Below are positions 22,677-33,770 of a DNA stretch of 64,000 bases, piece after piece. The notes under the pieces were generated by a model. It was given only the letters and a program-made list of their open reading frames with translations. It was not told the DNA's origin and searched no databases. The translations under genes and the position numbers were made by a program. The stretch lies in NCBI GenBank assembly GCA_007115705.1, contig QXEO01001023.1, forward strand, positions 52,168 to 116,167, read 5' to 3'. Within the stretch, counting starts at the first letter, position 1. Every line of letters starts with the position of its first letter. Origin of the DNA: Dactylis glomerata. Its lineage: Eukaryota > Streptophyta > Magnoliopsida > Poales > Poaceae.

Positions 22677-23991
22677 CATGCCTTGTTTTCAAATTGTTAT
22701 GAAAATTAAACTACAACCTCAATGAAACACTTGGGTGGAAATGGTATTGCTTGGTTTATGTCGAGTGGCTACCCAGGGCTACACACCTAGCTATCAACCC
22801 AGGATTTGTGTGGTTGTCGTTGCCTGGGGGTACACTTGTGGACGGCCACCTAGGAACAAAGAGACTACCATGTCTTCCTTGCTTTAGTGAGCTTCCAGTG
22901 CAGCCTTATGACAATATGGGCTCTGTCTTGACTAACTAGGATGTGAGGGTTCAACTTGTGTGCAAGATATTGGCCGGTAGTATAATTATAGGTGGGAACG
23001 GATCTTGCCAGTATGGTTGCTCTCTCCTTCTGAAAGGTCTTATCTCATTCTTCTCTCTGGGTAGAATGGGTCTTAAGGTGAAAGTGCACAACCTCTGCAG
23101 GGTGTCAAACTAATCGATTAGCCGTGTCCCCGGTTATGGACAACTTGAGTTCCTAGACATGGATGTACGAAAGAGTCTCATCACCATTTCTAAATAAAAA
23201 TAAAATTGTTTAGAAACACTCAGGATAGGAACTACTCAGGGCTACACACCTGGCTATCAACCCAGGATTTGTGTGGTTGTCATCGCCTGAGGGTTATCCT
23301 AGTTTTGTTGAGTAACTACTCGGGGCTGCACACCTGGCTATCAACCTAGGATTTATGTGGTTGTCGTCGCCTGAGGGTTATTCTAGTTTTGTTGAGTAAC
23401 TACTCAGGGCTGCACACCTGGTTATCAACCCAGGATTTGTATGGTGGTTTTCACCTGGGGGTTATCTTGACCCTTAAAGTTTATAAAGGATTAAAAAATG
23501 TTTTGATTTGGAAAATATAGGATAAAAAATTGCTTTATGCAAATCAGCCAAAAGCTCCACTAGCCAAATATCATGTAGATAGATAGCTCTTTCACAATAG
23601 CCACCAAATATGTGTCATTTGCCAGTACATCATTGTACTGACCCCCATTCGTGGGGCTGCATATTCAAATGTGCAGGTTTTTCAGAGAAGGAGTAAGTTG
23701 ATAGGATCTCGAGTCTACATTCCAACATGACTGCCTGTGGCGCATGGTGAAGATGGAGGCTCACTGCTACCTTAGTTTCCGCTGTGTTTGTGATGTGTTG
23801 AACTCTGTCCTTTGAGCTAGTCCATGTGACTAAGCTGGTTTGTAAGTTTAAAGACTTATGTATCTGGATCTATGATGTAATCTTTGATACTATGCAATGA
23901 ATACTTTATTTTGTTCTGTGGTGCTATCAGTGATCCAGGGAATAGCACTTAACATAGGTGTTCCACCTTAATCCAAAGGTGGGACGTTACA
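22677..23991. repeat. Element G right arm
   Basis: Resumes the G sequence after B1. It is non-coding, with a diverged copy of the 84-bp unit at about 22769-22835, the tandem array at 23231-23470, and the end 'aatccaaaggtgggacgttaca'. No ORF is supported. Confidence 0.65.
23231..23470. repeat. 84-bp tandem repeat, about 2.8 copies
   Basis: Units start ACTACTC(A/G)GGGCT at 23231, 23315 and 23399, a strict 84-bp period. Each contains CACACCTGG-TATCAACC-AGGATTT followed by a CCTGAGGGTTAT-type end. A more diverged unit lies at about 22769, 460 bp upstream. Confidence 0.9.
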
Positions 23992-23996
23992 ATGAA

Positions 23997-24521
23997 TGCC
24001 AAAGAGTTGGTAATATTTCTAGACGCAATGAAATGCCTATGAATTATTCTCTTGTTATTGAACCATTTGACTATTGGGGATTTGACTTTATGGGTCCTTC
24101 TCTTCCTTCAGAAGGTTATACTCATATACTTGTTGCTGTTGATTATGTTACTAAGTGGGTAGAAGCTGTACCTACGAAGAGTGCCGATGGTGAGACTTCG
24201 TTACAGATGCTTAAGGATGTTATTTTTCCTAGGTTTGGTGTGCCTAGATATCTTATGACCGATGGAGGTTCTCATTTTATTCATGGCGGTTTTAGGAAGA
24301 CTCTTGCTAGATATGACATTAATCATAGAATTGCTTCTGCTTATCATCCCCAAACTAGTGGGCAAGTAGAGCTATCGAATAGAGATATCAAGTCTATCTT
24401 AAAGAAGACTGTTAATAGATCTAGGAAAAATTGGGCTAGCAAGTTGAACGATGCTTTATGGCTTATAGAACTGCTTATAAGAACCCCAGGGGCATGTCTC
24501 CTTACAAAATGGTTTACATAA
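23997..24521 (+). pseudogene. Athila-like integrase core (element A, continuation)
   Basis: This is the direct continuation of the frame cut at 4979: it completes the HHCC finger and then gives the catalytic core. The D,D,E residues are visible as D in GFDFMGPS, D in LMTDGGSHF, and E in SGQVELSNRD, in the spacing expected for integrase. The core ends in nonsense from about 24470 (LIELLIRTPGACL), where a frameshift moves the reading to another frame. The open frame upstream of 23997 reads into element G and is not part of the protein. Confidence 0.88.
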
Positions 24522-24525
24522 AAGC

Positions 24526-25008
24526 GTGTCACTTGCCTTTAGAATTAGAACACAAAGCTTTTTGGGCGAGCTTAATAGGGATTTTAAACTTGCCGGTAAG
24601 AAAAGGTTGCTTGATTTGAGTTCCTTAGATGAGTGGAGAAATGAAGCTTATGAGAATGCCAGACTTTTCAAAGAGAAAGTCAAGCAATGGCATGATATGA
24701 GAATTCTTAAGAGAGAATTTCATGTTGGTGAGAAAGTTTTATTGTATAGGTCTCGTCTCAGATTTTTTGCAGGAAAATTACTCTCAAAATGGGAAGGACC
24801 CTTTATTATTGAAGAGGTGTATCGTTCAGGTGCGATAAAGATTGCTTCGCTTAAAGATAACACTACGCAAGTGGTGAATGGGCAAAGACTCAAGCATTAT
24901 ATTTCTGGTGATTCTTATAATGAAGATATCGATGTTATTCAAGTGGTGACTCTGGAAGAATTCATCAAAGACCATATGCAGAAAATTGCAGAGTCCGTTT
25001 TTGAATAG
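24526..25008 (+). pseudogene. Athila-like integrase C-terminal region (element A)
   Basis: The C-terminal part of integrase after the frameshift(s) around 24470-24545. The motifs EKVLLYRSRLRFF, GKLLSKWEGPFIIEEV and HYISGD are typical of the GPY/F-like end of Athila integrase. The first codons given here are probably not the biological start. It stops at TAG 25006-25008. Confidence 0.82.
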
Positions 25009-25346
25009 GTAACAGTTCTAGTCAGAAAAAGTTCGCATTAAACTTTTCTGCTTATACTTTTGTTGTTTTTATTAAATATGAAAAATCACAAGACGAAAAT
25101 GAGTTGGAAACGGAGCCCGGAGGCTCCACACCACCAGGTGGCGCGGCCCCCCTGCTGGCCGTGCCACCTTGTGGTGAGTTTGCCTCGGAGCTCGTTTCCA
25201 TCCTGGTTTCCTCCTGTGACTTTGTTTGATGTTTAATTTTTGACTATATACCTCCCCGGATTGCCCGAGGTCTGTATATCGTTTTCTCATTGTGTTTTTG
25301 TTTCGATCTGTTTCTGTCAGGAGCTATTTTCAGGTTTAGAGCCACC

Positions 25347-25844
25347 ATGTCTTCGTCTGGTTCATCCGAGGAGAACTCTCTTGTGGACATCACTAATCCG
25401 TACAATAGGGAGCTGAAGATGCATCCAAAAGAGTTGTCGCTCAAGGATGGGAAGTTACAGATGGAAGATGTTCAGGGCCCTAAAGGAAAAGGAAGTCTTG
25501 AAGCTAGGATGGAAGCGCTGGAGCAAGAAGTCTTTAAATACAAGAAGATGGCAGAACGCAAGGTGGACATCATTCATAGGATAAATCAAGAACTCATCGC
25601 CAAGCACAAGAAGGAGACTGCAGAGCTCTGGGATGACATCTTGTCACTCCATGAGGCCACCAACAAATTACAAGCACAACTCTATGACTTGCAAAATCAA
25701 AACTGTGAGTATGAGGCTAGGTTACAAATGAGTGCTGCTGCCAGTTTCAGGATATTGGAGACCAAGTCATCCTTTCTTGATGGGGAACCTTTGCCTTGGA
25801 AGTCTGATGATGATAAAGACTCACCACCACCGCCGAAGGAGTAA
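25347..25844 (+). CDS. Coiled-coil ORF in the envelope position of element A
   Basis: A 165-residue intact frame starting MSSSGSSEENSL in a strong start context (GCCACCATGT), 338 bp after pol. Residues 50-135 (EARMEALEQEVFKYKKMAE ... LHEATNKLQAQLYDLQNQ) show a clear heptad coiled coil. There is no signal peptide or membrane segment, so it is not an obvious envelope glycoprotein. Athila elements often carry an extra ORF here. A pyrimidine-rich splice acceptor (TTTCTGTCAG, AG at 25319-25320) lies 26 bp upstream of the ATG, which suggests expression from a spliced RNA. The C-terminus is acidic and proline-rich. Function unknown. Confidence 0.65.
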   Translation: MSSSGSSEENSLVDITNPYNRELKMHPKELSLKDGKLQMEDVQGPKGKGSLEARMEALEQEVFKYKKMAERKVDIIHRINQELIAKHKKETAELWDDILSLHEATNKLQAQLYDLQNQNCEYEARLQMSAAASFRILETKSSFLDGEPLPWKSDDDKDSPPPPKE

Positions 25845-26229
25845 TTCGTCATTGGTATTGGCATTCCCTTGGTTTATTCTAAGCTTGGGGAAGTGCCACG
25901 GTATCACATCATTACCTTTTACCCATTTACTTTTCAAGTAGAGTCATATCATGAATAGAGAAGTTATCTTATAGAATAGTTTGTAGTGTGGAAGTATCCT
26001 CCTTAGTTGGTTATCTATGTATCCCTTGGTGTGAGTTGCGGTTATGGAATATTACTGAGAAGTCTTATCATTTACTTTCTGCACACCTTATTTTAGTTTG
26101 TAATCTTTCTTATATGATTAGTCTTGTTGATTAGTATTGGTATCACTTTGGGAGCATGAGTAAATCTAGTTGGTTTTGGCAAACTTAGCAATGGTCAGTA
26201 GCAACAATACCTTGAGGTTTGAGTAGAAA
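25845..26229 (+). repeat. Element A 3' untranslated region
   Basis: Non-coding. AAGCTTGGGGAAG at 25881-25893 resembles the polypurine motifs of the B and D elements, but no LTR start follows it. The region ends at a Helitron-like terminus. Confidence 0.55.
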
Positions 26230-27439
26230 TTAGGAAAAATGCCCGTGCATTGCAACGGAAGAAGGAAATACAAAATTATCGATAAGAAACTTGCACAATT
26301 CAAATTTTACTTGCTATTGTTTTGGAGAAAATAGTTATACAGAAAAATTACTGAAAATATTTTTAATTGTGTGAAAGTGGACCAGGAACCCTATGAAAAT
26401 ACATTGAGCTCGACCATGTTAAGCTCTGTCCACGCCGTCCACCTCTCTGCTTCCCGCCACCCCAACACCTCCTCAGGCACATGGTGACTCTACCTACAAA
26501 GTTTATTTGGTTTAATATTAGCACAGATCAGGAAGGATTTTTACAACTGTACCATTTTTGTCAGAATACTACTCCGGACAAATCAATTGCTGGTCTGCCA
26601 CACAACTGAATATGACAAAAAAGAATTGATAATTATTTTGAGACTGAACTAAATATATTCCCATGGAATTATGAGAATCATGAACAGGAGATGAAAAAAG
26701 GATGAAAAAATGTGGAGGTCATATTGAGTCTGAACAGTGAGGAAGCACAAACACCAACTCGATCAGTTGACCATATTCAGTCACACAATAGACATGAACC
26801 CATCTTCCCGAGCCTAGCAAAAATGGCACTTAATAAAATCACGGTACAACAACTTCAGAATACAGAATCAAGACTGAAGCATTATCCAGTATGCTGCAAG
26901 GCATATCATCACCTTCAGGTTGCCCAACACCTCGCATATCTAGGAGATATCTCAGATGAAATAATGCAGAACCTGAACAAGCTCGCTAGCGCTGCTGCAT
27001 CCACTGGAGCAATGCGCCCCTATCTGTTTCATCAATGTAGAACTTGTGAGTCACCAAACCTGTTTAGTAAATTTGCGCTGCAATCCTTCAGCTAAGACTT
27101 CACGGCATCGCCGGGTCTGGGCGTCGTAGGCCAGCAACCGGTGCATCATTAACTTCAGTGAGCATGCACTTTAGTTGTTCTTGCACGACGGACTTGAGCT
27201 CCCGTGCCACCGCCATGGGCGCGGACGTTGTATGGCGGAACACCGAGAGAAAGATGGTGAAGCTGGCACCGAATCGCCCTGGTAGAGGCGCGCGAAGACA
27301 CCGTCGCACTGAGTGCCACCGAGGCGCGGGACGGCGGCGAGGATCTCCTTCGCGTCGGCCTCATCCCATTAGGCGGAGTCTAGGTAAGCGCACCACCATC
27401 GCGGGCTTGTTAGTAGTGTGGCGGAACACAATGAGGAAG
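26230..27439 (-). mobile_element. Helitron-like segment, 3' end at 26230
   Basis: Read on the minus strand, the end is CCGTTGCAATGCACGGGCATTTTTCCTAA then T: hairpin (CCGTTGC / GCACGG), about 10 bases, then CTAA, fitting the CTRR rule. The body contains a GC-rich piece at 27110-27380 that on the minus strand reads MAVARELKSVVQEQLK..., which could be a captured gene fragment. No transposase is seen. The right limit is set at the next hairpin only for convenience. Confidence 0.4.
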
Positions 27440-27470
27440 ATAGCACATATACCCGTACGTTGCTACGGGT
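27440..27470 (-). other. Second Helitron-like hairpin terminus
   Basis: A perfect 7-bp stem ACCCGTA-CGTTGC-TACGGGT lies at 27451-27470. On the minus strand it is followed 10 bases later by CTAT (27443-27440), where CTAG would be expected. It is probably a degenerate Helitron 3' end of the same group as 6783 and 26230. Confidence 0.4.
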
Positions 27471-28836
27471 CATACAAAATTTTACTGCTGAATATCAAAC
27501 TTTATTTGCAGGATTAACCGGTCTTGAAATATTGTTGCCTTCTTGTTGGAACATGTTACCTTAAAGAATGGTAGTTTTTTTTTGACAATTATTGTAGTGA
27601 ATTTTCATTGGATATCAGCCATAAAGAATTTAGTGTCGGTCCAATCTTGATTTTAGTCAACTGGGCTAATTCAGAATTGTTGTTGTGTAGATGTAAAAAA
27701 ACTGGCCGTATTCTCCTCTATTCTTCATCCCAAGAGGAAGAAAAAGCCCTGGCTCTTTTCAGACCTTCCTCTGCTGACAAATTTCTTATTGATGTCTTCA
27801 TAGTAAATCTGTTGGTACATGGTAGCAATGAATTGCTCGCTCCAGTCTAAACTCTTGTCTTTTTATTTGTTATGTGCCGTTAATGGATTGGAAATTGTAC
27901 TGTAGGGCATTTGATATGTCAAACTGCCTGCTGGTTGGCTTGCTATTTGTGTGCACAGTACCAAGGTCGCCTCCTCCGGCAAACGGCATGTCCAACAGGA
28001 TGACCCTGAAGTCGCGCAGGTCCAACAGGATGACCCTAAAGTCGCGCAGGTCCTGCACCTACAAGATTTCACTTGGTAGTGCTGGCGTAAGCAGCTGGAG
28101 CAGTGTAAAGTTAGAGACGTGTGAGACCTACGGGAGCGGCCATGGCAGCCACCACAAATCAAATCAAAAAAGGGCAGCTCGAGACATCAAGAAGCAGGCA
28201 TTCCCCCATACCTGAATAAGAGAACTTCTCCGGCCGCCTCTCCCTCGCCTCCCAGTATTCGGGCCCAACGGCCGACGTGCACCACAAATAAACCCTATTT
28301 ATCGCTGAAACATGCTCTGGGATTGTAGGAGTTTCCTTCCTGGTCTTGTCGAGTTGTGACTCGAACCTAAAGGAACGCTGCTGAGGAAACTCGACCACGT
28401 TGATACAACCAGCAGCGTGTAGGAAAACGCCTGTATGTGGGTCCAACAAAGGAAAGCTACCTGTTGAAGCTGTCGAATCAGATAGAGAACGTCGGCTTCA
28501 CACATGCTCAACTCCATCGATGACACCAAGGCCCTAGAACCCATACCAACCACGACGCGGTGAGATGGCGTATGCAAAGACGTTGCAGCCATGAGAATAG
28601 GGAGCACGAGCTGGCATCGAGGACAGAGCGACCACCTCATCTGTCACCAGCAGTAGGATGCCGGTGATGTCGCCATGCCATTACGCACCGCCAGATCTGG
28701 CTCGACGAGTGTCTACAACTCGATGTCAGCGCAGCTGCTCCGCCAAGGCTTGGAGCTCCCACGGACATGGCCCCCCTGCTCTCCGCGACTCAGGCGTAGA
28801 CCGGGAGCTCCATGGTGGTCCAGCGACAAAGAGGCC
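27471..28836. other. Unassigned segment with gene-like scraps, left flank of element B2
   Basis: No complete gene. On the minus strand at 27930-28056 there is a frame (DLRDFRVILLDMPFAGGGDLG) directly after an acceptor-like TAGGTGCAG. Its first part is a 30-bp tandem duplication (27991-28020, 28021-28050; one mismatch). Another GC-rich block, 28140-28830, has gene-like composition. These may be exons captured by a Helitron, but I cannot name a parent gene. It ends in AGGCC (28832-28836), the presumed left duplication of B2. Confidence 0.35.
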
Positions 28837-30466
28837 TGATACGTCTCAAACGTATCTATAATTTTTGATGCTCCATGCTTGTTTTTACACCATTTGCTTA
28901 GTGTTTTGTTACACTTTGTGGCATTTTTATGCATTTCCCGGAACTAACCTATTAACAAGATGCCACAGTGTCAGTTCCCTGTTTTCTGCTATTTTTGTGT
29001 TTCAGAAAAGTTACACAGGAAATATTCTCGGAATTGGACAAAACAAAAGCCAAACGTCCCAATATTAAACGAAGCTTCCAGAAGACCGAAGAGGAGACGG
29101 AGACGAGCCAGAGGCTAGTCTCACCACCAAGGGGCGCGCCCAGGCCCTAGCCGCGCTGCCCTATGATGAGACCCCCCTGGTCCACTTCTGATGCTGCCCC
29201 TTCGCCTATAAAGACCCCCCGACAGGAAAAACCTAAGAACCCGATCTATTTTCCAGAAACACATCGCGATCCGCCGTCGTCGTCGACCCGAGATTGGGAG
29301 GTTCCAGAAGCTCTTCCCGGCACCCTGCCGAAGAGGGGAATCACCACCGGAGGTCTTCTTCATCGCCATGCTTGCCTCCGGCGCGATGAGTGAGTAGTCT
29401 ACCTTGGACTATGGGTCCATAGCAGTAGCTAGATGGTTGTCTTCTCCACCATTTGCTTCACGTTTAGATCTCGTGAGCTACCTTACATGATCGAGACTAC
29501 CTTTATGTAATTCTACATGTTGTGTTTGTTGGGATCCGATGAATATTGGTGTTATGATTGAGTTGATGTGTTGAATATTATCTTATGTTATCTCTATGTA
29601 GTTTATGATCTTGCATGCTCTCCGTTGTTAGTAGCTATCTTGGCCGAGTAGATACTAGTGACTCCAAGAGGGGTATTTATGCTCGATAGTTGGGTTCATG
29701 CCTCTATTTAATCTGGGGGAGTGACAGAAACCTCTAAGGTTGTAGATGTGCTGTTGCCACCAGGGAGAAAACAACATTCTTCTGTCCAAGGACATATGCT
29801 TTGTTTACATTACACACTTTGCTTAATGCAGTTATCTGTTGTTCACAACTTAATATTCACGGGGTCCTCCGATGATTCCCCGTGGGTGGATTATTAGTCA
29901 TAGATGCAGTTGGATGGCGGTCTATGTATCTTGTTGTAATGCCCAGAGTAAATCTCATAGTGATCCTCTTGACATATGCACGTTATCTTTATTCTATCAA
30001 TTGCCCAACTATAATTTGTTTACCCAGCATGGCATTATTTATCTTATGGAGAGACACCACTAGTGAACTGTGGACCTCGGTCCAATTTCCTTTACATTGC
30101 TATCACATGTTTACTTTACTCGCACTGTTTACTTTCTCGCATACTACTATTGCTTTCCACTCGATACGCTCATTCCTTTGTTTATAGCAAACCGGTGATA
30201 TTGACAACCTCATCGTAAGTTGGGAGCAAAGTTCTTGGTTGTGTTGTGTGCAGGTTCCACGTTGCTGCTAATTAAAGATGCGCTAACAAGTGTCGTAAAC
30301 GGCGCCCTTGTTGGAGTGTCGCGAAGCTAGCGGGCATCACCTTCTGGAGTTTGGCTTTTTCCTACTAGATTGACATACCTTGGTTTCATAACTGAGGGAA
30401 AACTTGCTGCTGTGCTCATCAAACCTTCTCTTGGGGTTTCCAACTGGCCGGTCATTTACATCATCA
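28837..30466 (+). repeat. Element B2 5' LTR
   Basis: Starts TGATACGTCTCAAACGTATC, has its TATA box at 29207, and ends around ACATCATCA (30466). It is clearly related to the B1 LTRs but diverged in the leader (29080-29160). The end is chosen by position relative to the primer site and by the CA terminus, so a few bases of uncertainty remain. Confidence 0.85.
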
Positions 30467-30490
30467 ACACCGCGCCACCAACAAGTTTTC

Positions 30491-30507
30491 TGGCGCCGTT
30501 GCCGGGG
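30491..30507 (+). other. Primer-binding site, tRNA-Asp (element B2)
   Basis: TGGCGCCGTTGCCGGGG, perfect and identical to those of A and B1. It is 24 nt from the proposed LTR end, longer than in the other elements, so the LTR end may lie further right. Confidence 0.88.
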
Positions 30508-30678
30508 AAAAAGAAGACTTCTGCAAGGGGAGTTTCACACACACATCCTTTACTTTGTTTTAAGTTTTGCTTTACTTTATTTTTGCTTGCTTTGTTTTAT
30601 AAAAAATACAAAAAAAATTATTAGTTCCTACTATAGTTGTTGGTCTGTTATTATCTTGCTTTATCATACTTTCTATCA

Positions 30679-31655
30679 ATGGTTGGTTTCTTTGAAACTA
30701 AATCTTTTTGGCAAGGTGGGTTCACGGAAGAGCAACAAAAATATTATGAGGAACACCGCTTGTCACAAAAAGGAAAACACTTATGGGAACAAATTGATAA
30801 ATTGTATATCATTGCTAGAAATGTGTGCTCTACTTATAATGTTACTTATTGCTTTGATAAATCTTGTTGCTGTAGGAAGTATAAACACCTCCCTTTTAAT
30901 TGTGAGTATAATGATGATGTTACCATATCTTCTTATATTAATGGAAATTATGACTTTTATGATGTGGAACAAATTGAAGAATTTATTGCTTGGAAGGGTG
31001 CATTCAAACTTGCTTATTTCTTGAAAATACTGATGATGCACCTTATAAATATGAGGTTTATGATATACTTAAATTTTGCTTTGATAATTACAAGGAAGAA
31101 AATGGCTATATTCTTAAATATCTTAATAGATGCTCTCCAATGGAAGAGACTAATGCCTTGAAGGAGCCTATGGAAGAAGAAATTGTTGAAACTGGAAGCT
31201 CATTGGATGAAAAAGAAGAGGAGAGGGATGATCAAGAGGAGGAAGAATGACGCTACCCATGTCTACCTCCCAATAAGAGTAACTCTTTAACTAATACCTC
31301 ATTTAATCGCCCTCCATACTTAACAAAGGAGGGTGAGTGTGATATTTATATTGTTGAATTTGTTCATGATGCTACTAAAAATTATTATGAGAGAGGAAAA
31401 TATGGTTGTTGTAATTTTCATGTTACTAAAACACCTCTCTTTATATTGAAAGTTTTGAAGTTGCTCTTATTTTATCTACCCATGCTTGTTACTATGTGCT
31501 TCTTTAATTTATTTTTTTACAAGATTCCTATGCATAGGAAGTGGGTTAGACTTAAATGTGTTTCATATTTGCTCCTTGATGCTCTCTTTTGCTTCAATTC
31601 CTATTTCTTATGTGAGCATCTTCTCGAATTTCTGCGTCTAGCTCAAATGCGTTAA
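30679..31655 (+). pseudogene. Unknown ORF of element B2, frameshifted, with hydrophobic C-terminal part
   Basis: Starts MVGFFETKSFWQGGFTEEQQ. Reads to about 31015, shifts frame, continues to an acidic stretch (EEERDDQEEEE) and a TGA at 31248-31250, then stays open in the same frame to TAA at 31653-31655. The last part has a strongly hydrophobic segment (LLLFYLPMLVTMCFFNLFFY) followed by MHRKWVRLKCVSYLLLDALF. I recall similar peptides among predicted grass proteins, but no function. A cysteine cluster (CFDKSCCCRKYKHLPFNC) lies near residue 60. It is unrelated in sequence to the B1 ORF. At its 3' edge the bases 31634-31678 encode the shared tail ASSSNALKKSTLGR in another frame. Non-functional as it stands. 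Confidence 0.55.
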
Positions 31656-31678
31656 AGAAAAGCACTCTTGGGAGATAA
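31634..31678 (+). other. Conserved C-terminal peptide tail (element B2 copy)
   Basis: Encodes ASSSNALKKSTLGR and TAA, with two changes from the B1 tail. The tail frame is open only from about 31616, so the fusion to the upstream ORF has been lost here by a frameshift. Confidence 0.6.
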
Positions 31679-32243
31679 CCCATTGTTTTACTTTCAGTTC
31701 TTTTTCTTTTATTTGAGTCTTGGAAGTTATTACTACTGTAATAACCTCTCCTTATCATTTTTATTTCGTTTTTGTGCCAAGAGAAGCCTCTAATTTGAGT
31801 GAGGTAAGATTTGAGGATGTTGCTGTCCTGAAACAGATTTCGGTGATGCACCGTAAAAATTCGTGAAAATTCTCAGAATATCTTTTGGACCTGCAATTTC
31901 TTGTGCATATGCCCCAGGTTATATCCAAACTTTCATTAGTTTAACACTTTTTGATTTGAGCAATAGAAAACCCTCTAAAAATTCGACCTTTGTCAGCTGT
32001 TCTGTTTTGACAGATTTCTGCCACTATTTGTGTTTGCCTCTCGATCACTTTCTTTTTGAGTTCTTTTGATCACGGAACTTTTGGGGAAGTTGCTATAGTA
32101 GTATATGCTTTATATGTGGTGGTTTTGAGTTGAAATCTGAAGCAAAAGGGGTTGATTTAATATTATGCTTACACTAATGTTGCTAATAGAATTGTGGTGA
32201 GTTTTGTATGAAGGAAGTTTTCAAGTGTAGGGATTGGAGAATG
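31679..32243 (+). repeat. Element B2 non-coding 3' region, left part
   Basis: Homologous to 18148-18720 of B1. It includes the 'agctgttctgttttgacagatttctgcc' stretch near 31994. No ORF. It is interrupted by element D after GATGAG. Confidence 0.75.
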
Positions 32244-32248
32244 ATGAG

Positions 32249-33760
32249 TGATACGTTACAAACGTATCTATAATTTTTGATGCTCCATGATTGTTTTACA
32301 CCAATTGCTATATGTTTTATCTATACTTTGTGTCACTTTTATGATTTATTTGGACTAACCTACTAATAGTTGCAAACATGCACAATGTTCTTGTTTTACA
32401 CTTTGATGTGTAGGAATTACCAAGAATAAAAGTGAAAACCTTGTTGGAGTCAAATTGGGACTTTTCAGAAATCTGTGCCAGAACTCTTTTCGAAGATGGT
32501 CATGTTACGGGTTGAAGGCGATGTCAAACGGAAAACTCTTCAATTACAAAGTTGTAGGGAATTTCACGGCGAACGTTCTAAACATAAAATTCACCTAATT
32601 CCGAGCCCGGACAGCCGAGATAAGCCCGCTCCATTGCGGCCCAAGATGGGGAGACGGGAATCCGAGAGACTATATAAAGGGGGAACCCTAGCTCGTGGGA
32701 GACACCTCCACCCACGAATTTGCAGCCACCAGAGCCATGTTTTCGCCTCCCCCATGGATCTCATCTCCATGGGGGAGAGCTCCCATGAAGCCATGAAGGA
32801 AGGGGGCTAATGGGCGGCGCTCCCCCATGATGTCGACAGCGGGGGAGTCCCCTGCGCCGCCGCCGCCGTGCCGCCGTCGCCGTCCGCGCCCCTCGCTGCT
32901 CATCTCCACCATCTTCACCGCTATCTCCATCACCAACTCCTCCTATTATGCAGTGGTTCATCCTCCCACACACCTCTATACCGTCCTAAGTAAACATGGT
33001 ATTTGATGCTATAATATTTATCCTATGATCTATGTCATGTTTGCATAGTTTATTTATTCTTAGATTGATTTGTTGAATGTCTTTGGTTCATTAGAGTTGT
33101 ATGTTGATATGGTATTGTCCTTTGGTGTCCATTATATTTATGCGCGCATGGATTAAACATCATAGGGTTAATAGTATGTGCAAAAGGAAGGGGGTAGTTC
33201 TGCCGGAGTGACATAAACCTGAGGACACGAGCTGGAACGTTGCATATATGGGAGTAAGAGGACCATTTACTTAAGGGTATGGTTGGGAAAACTTTAATGC
33301 ATTGTTAGTATTTGCGGATGCTTGCTAACAATCCAATCATATAGTACTTGCATTTCTAAGTAGTGAAGTGCTTGTATATTTAGCCTCTCCCACATAGAAA
33401 ACTGCATCGAAGACAATAAAACCGATTTATTCACTAATTGAACTTAGACAAAGACACCACAATTACCACCACTTTTCCACACTCATGGTACTGTTTGTTT
33501 ATGGTTACTTAGTATATTTTATTGCTGCAGCACTAACAATTACTTTCTTGTATTTATTATCTTGCAAAGCTATCTCTCATACCCGTATTGTTGCTCTAGT
33601 TTTATTTCCTAGATGATGCAAACGTTTAGTGTGCGTAGAGTTGTATCAACGGTTGATAGAACTTGAGAGAACATTTATACTACCTTTAGCTCCTCGTTGG
33701 GTTCGACACTCTTACTTATCGAAAAGGCTACAAACGATCCCCTATACTTGTGGGATATCA
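32249..33760 (+). repeat. Element D 5' LTR
   Basis: 1512 bp. TATA box TATATAAAG at 32671-32679, then a GC-rich leader; the frames at 32475-32973 on both strands are leader and not genes. It aligns closely with 45695-47211. Confidence 0.92.
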
Positions 33761-33770
33761 AGACCTTTTC

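Larger units (their letters stand above)
4980..23991. mobile_element. Element G: very long solo-LTR-like element with two nested insertions
   Basis: Starts TGTAACATCCCA (4980) and ends GGGACGTTACA (23991), flanked by the 5-bp duplication ATGAA (4975-4979 and 23992-23996) exactly where the A integrase is cut. TG...CA ends with a 5-bp duplication indicate an LTR-retrotransposon insertion. After removing element B1, about 6.5 kb remains (4980-10127 and 22677-23991). It contains no gag/pol motif, primer site or polypurine tract, so a solo LTR is the simplest reading. An unusual non-autonomous element cannot be excluded. A Helitron-like end and an 84-bp tandem repeat lie inside. Orientation is unresolved. 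Confidence 0.7.
1..26229 (+). mobile_element. Element A: Athila-like Ty3/gypsy retrotransposon, outermost host, split by G
   Basis: Seen: the order is LTR end, tRNA-Asp primer site, gag, protease, RT, RNase H, integrase and a 3' coiled-coil ORF, all on the plus strand. The integrase zinc-finger codons stop at 4979 and resume at 23997, so positions 4980-23996 are an insertion with its site duplication. Known: a tRNA-Asp primer, RNase H and integrase after RT, and an extra 3' ORF are typical of the Athila lineage. The 5' LTR begins before the window. No 3' LTR of A can be recognised before the Helitron-like end at 26230, so the right boundary is provisional. All coding regions carry frameshifts, so the copy is dead. 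Confidence 0.85.

Noticed and set aside
23231..23470. CRISPR-like array
   Set aside because: An 84-bp head-to-tail repeat with no spacers, in plant repeat DNA. A simple tandem repeat.
27608..27850. 80-codon plus-strand frame in the unassigned segment
   Set aside because: No domain, no homologue I can recognise, AT-rich surroundings. Too short to support.
32475..32973. Frames of 67-111 codons at the D LTR leader, also at 45921-46459
   Set aside because: Both copies of the D LTR have them, with frame differences, and they follow a TATA box. Composition effect (CCGCCG repeats).
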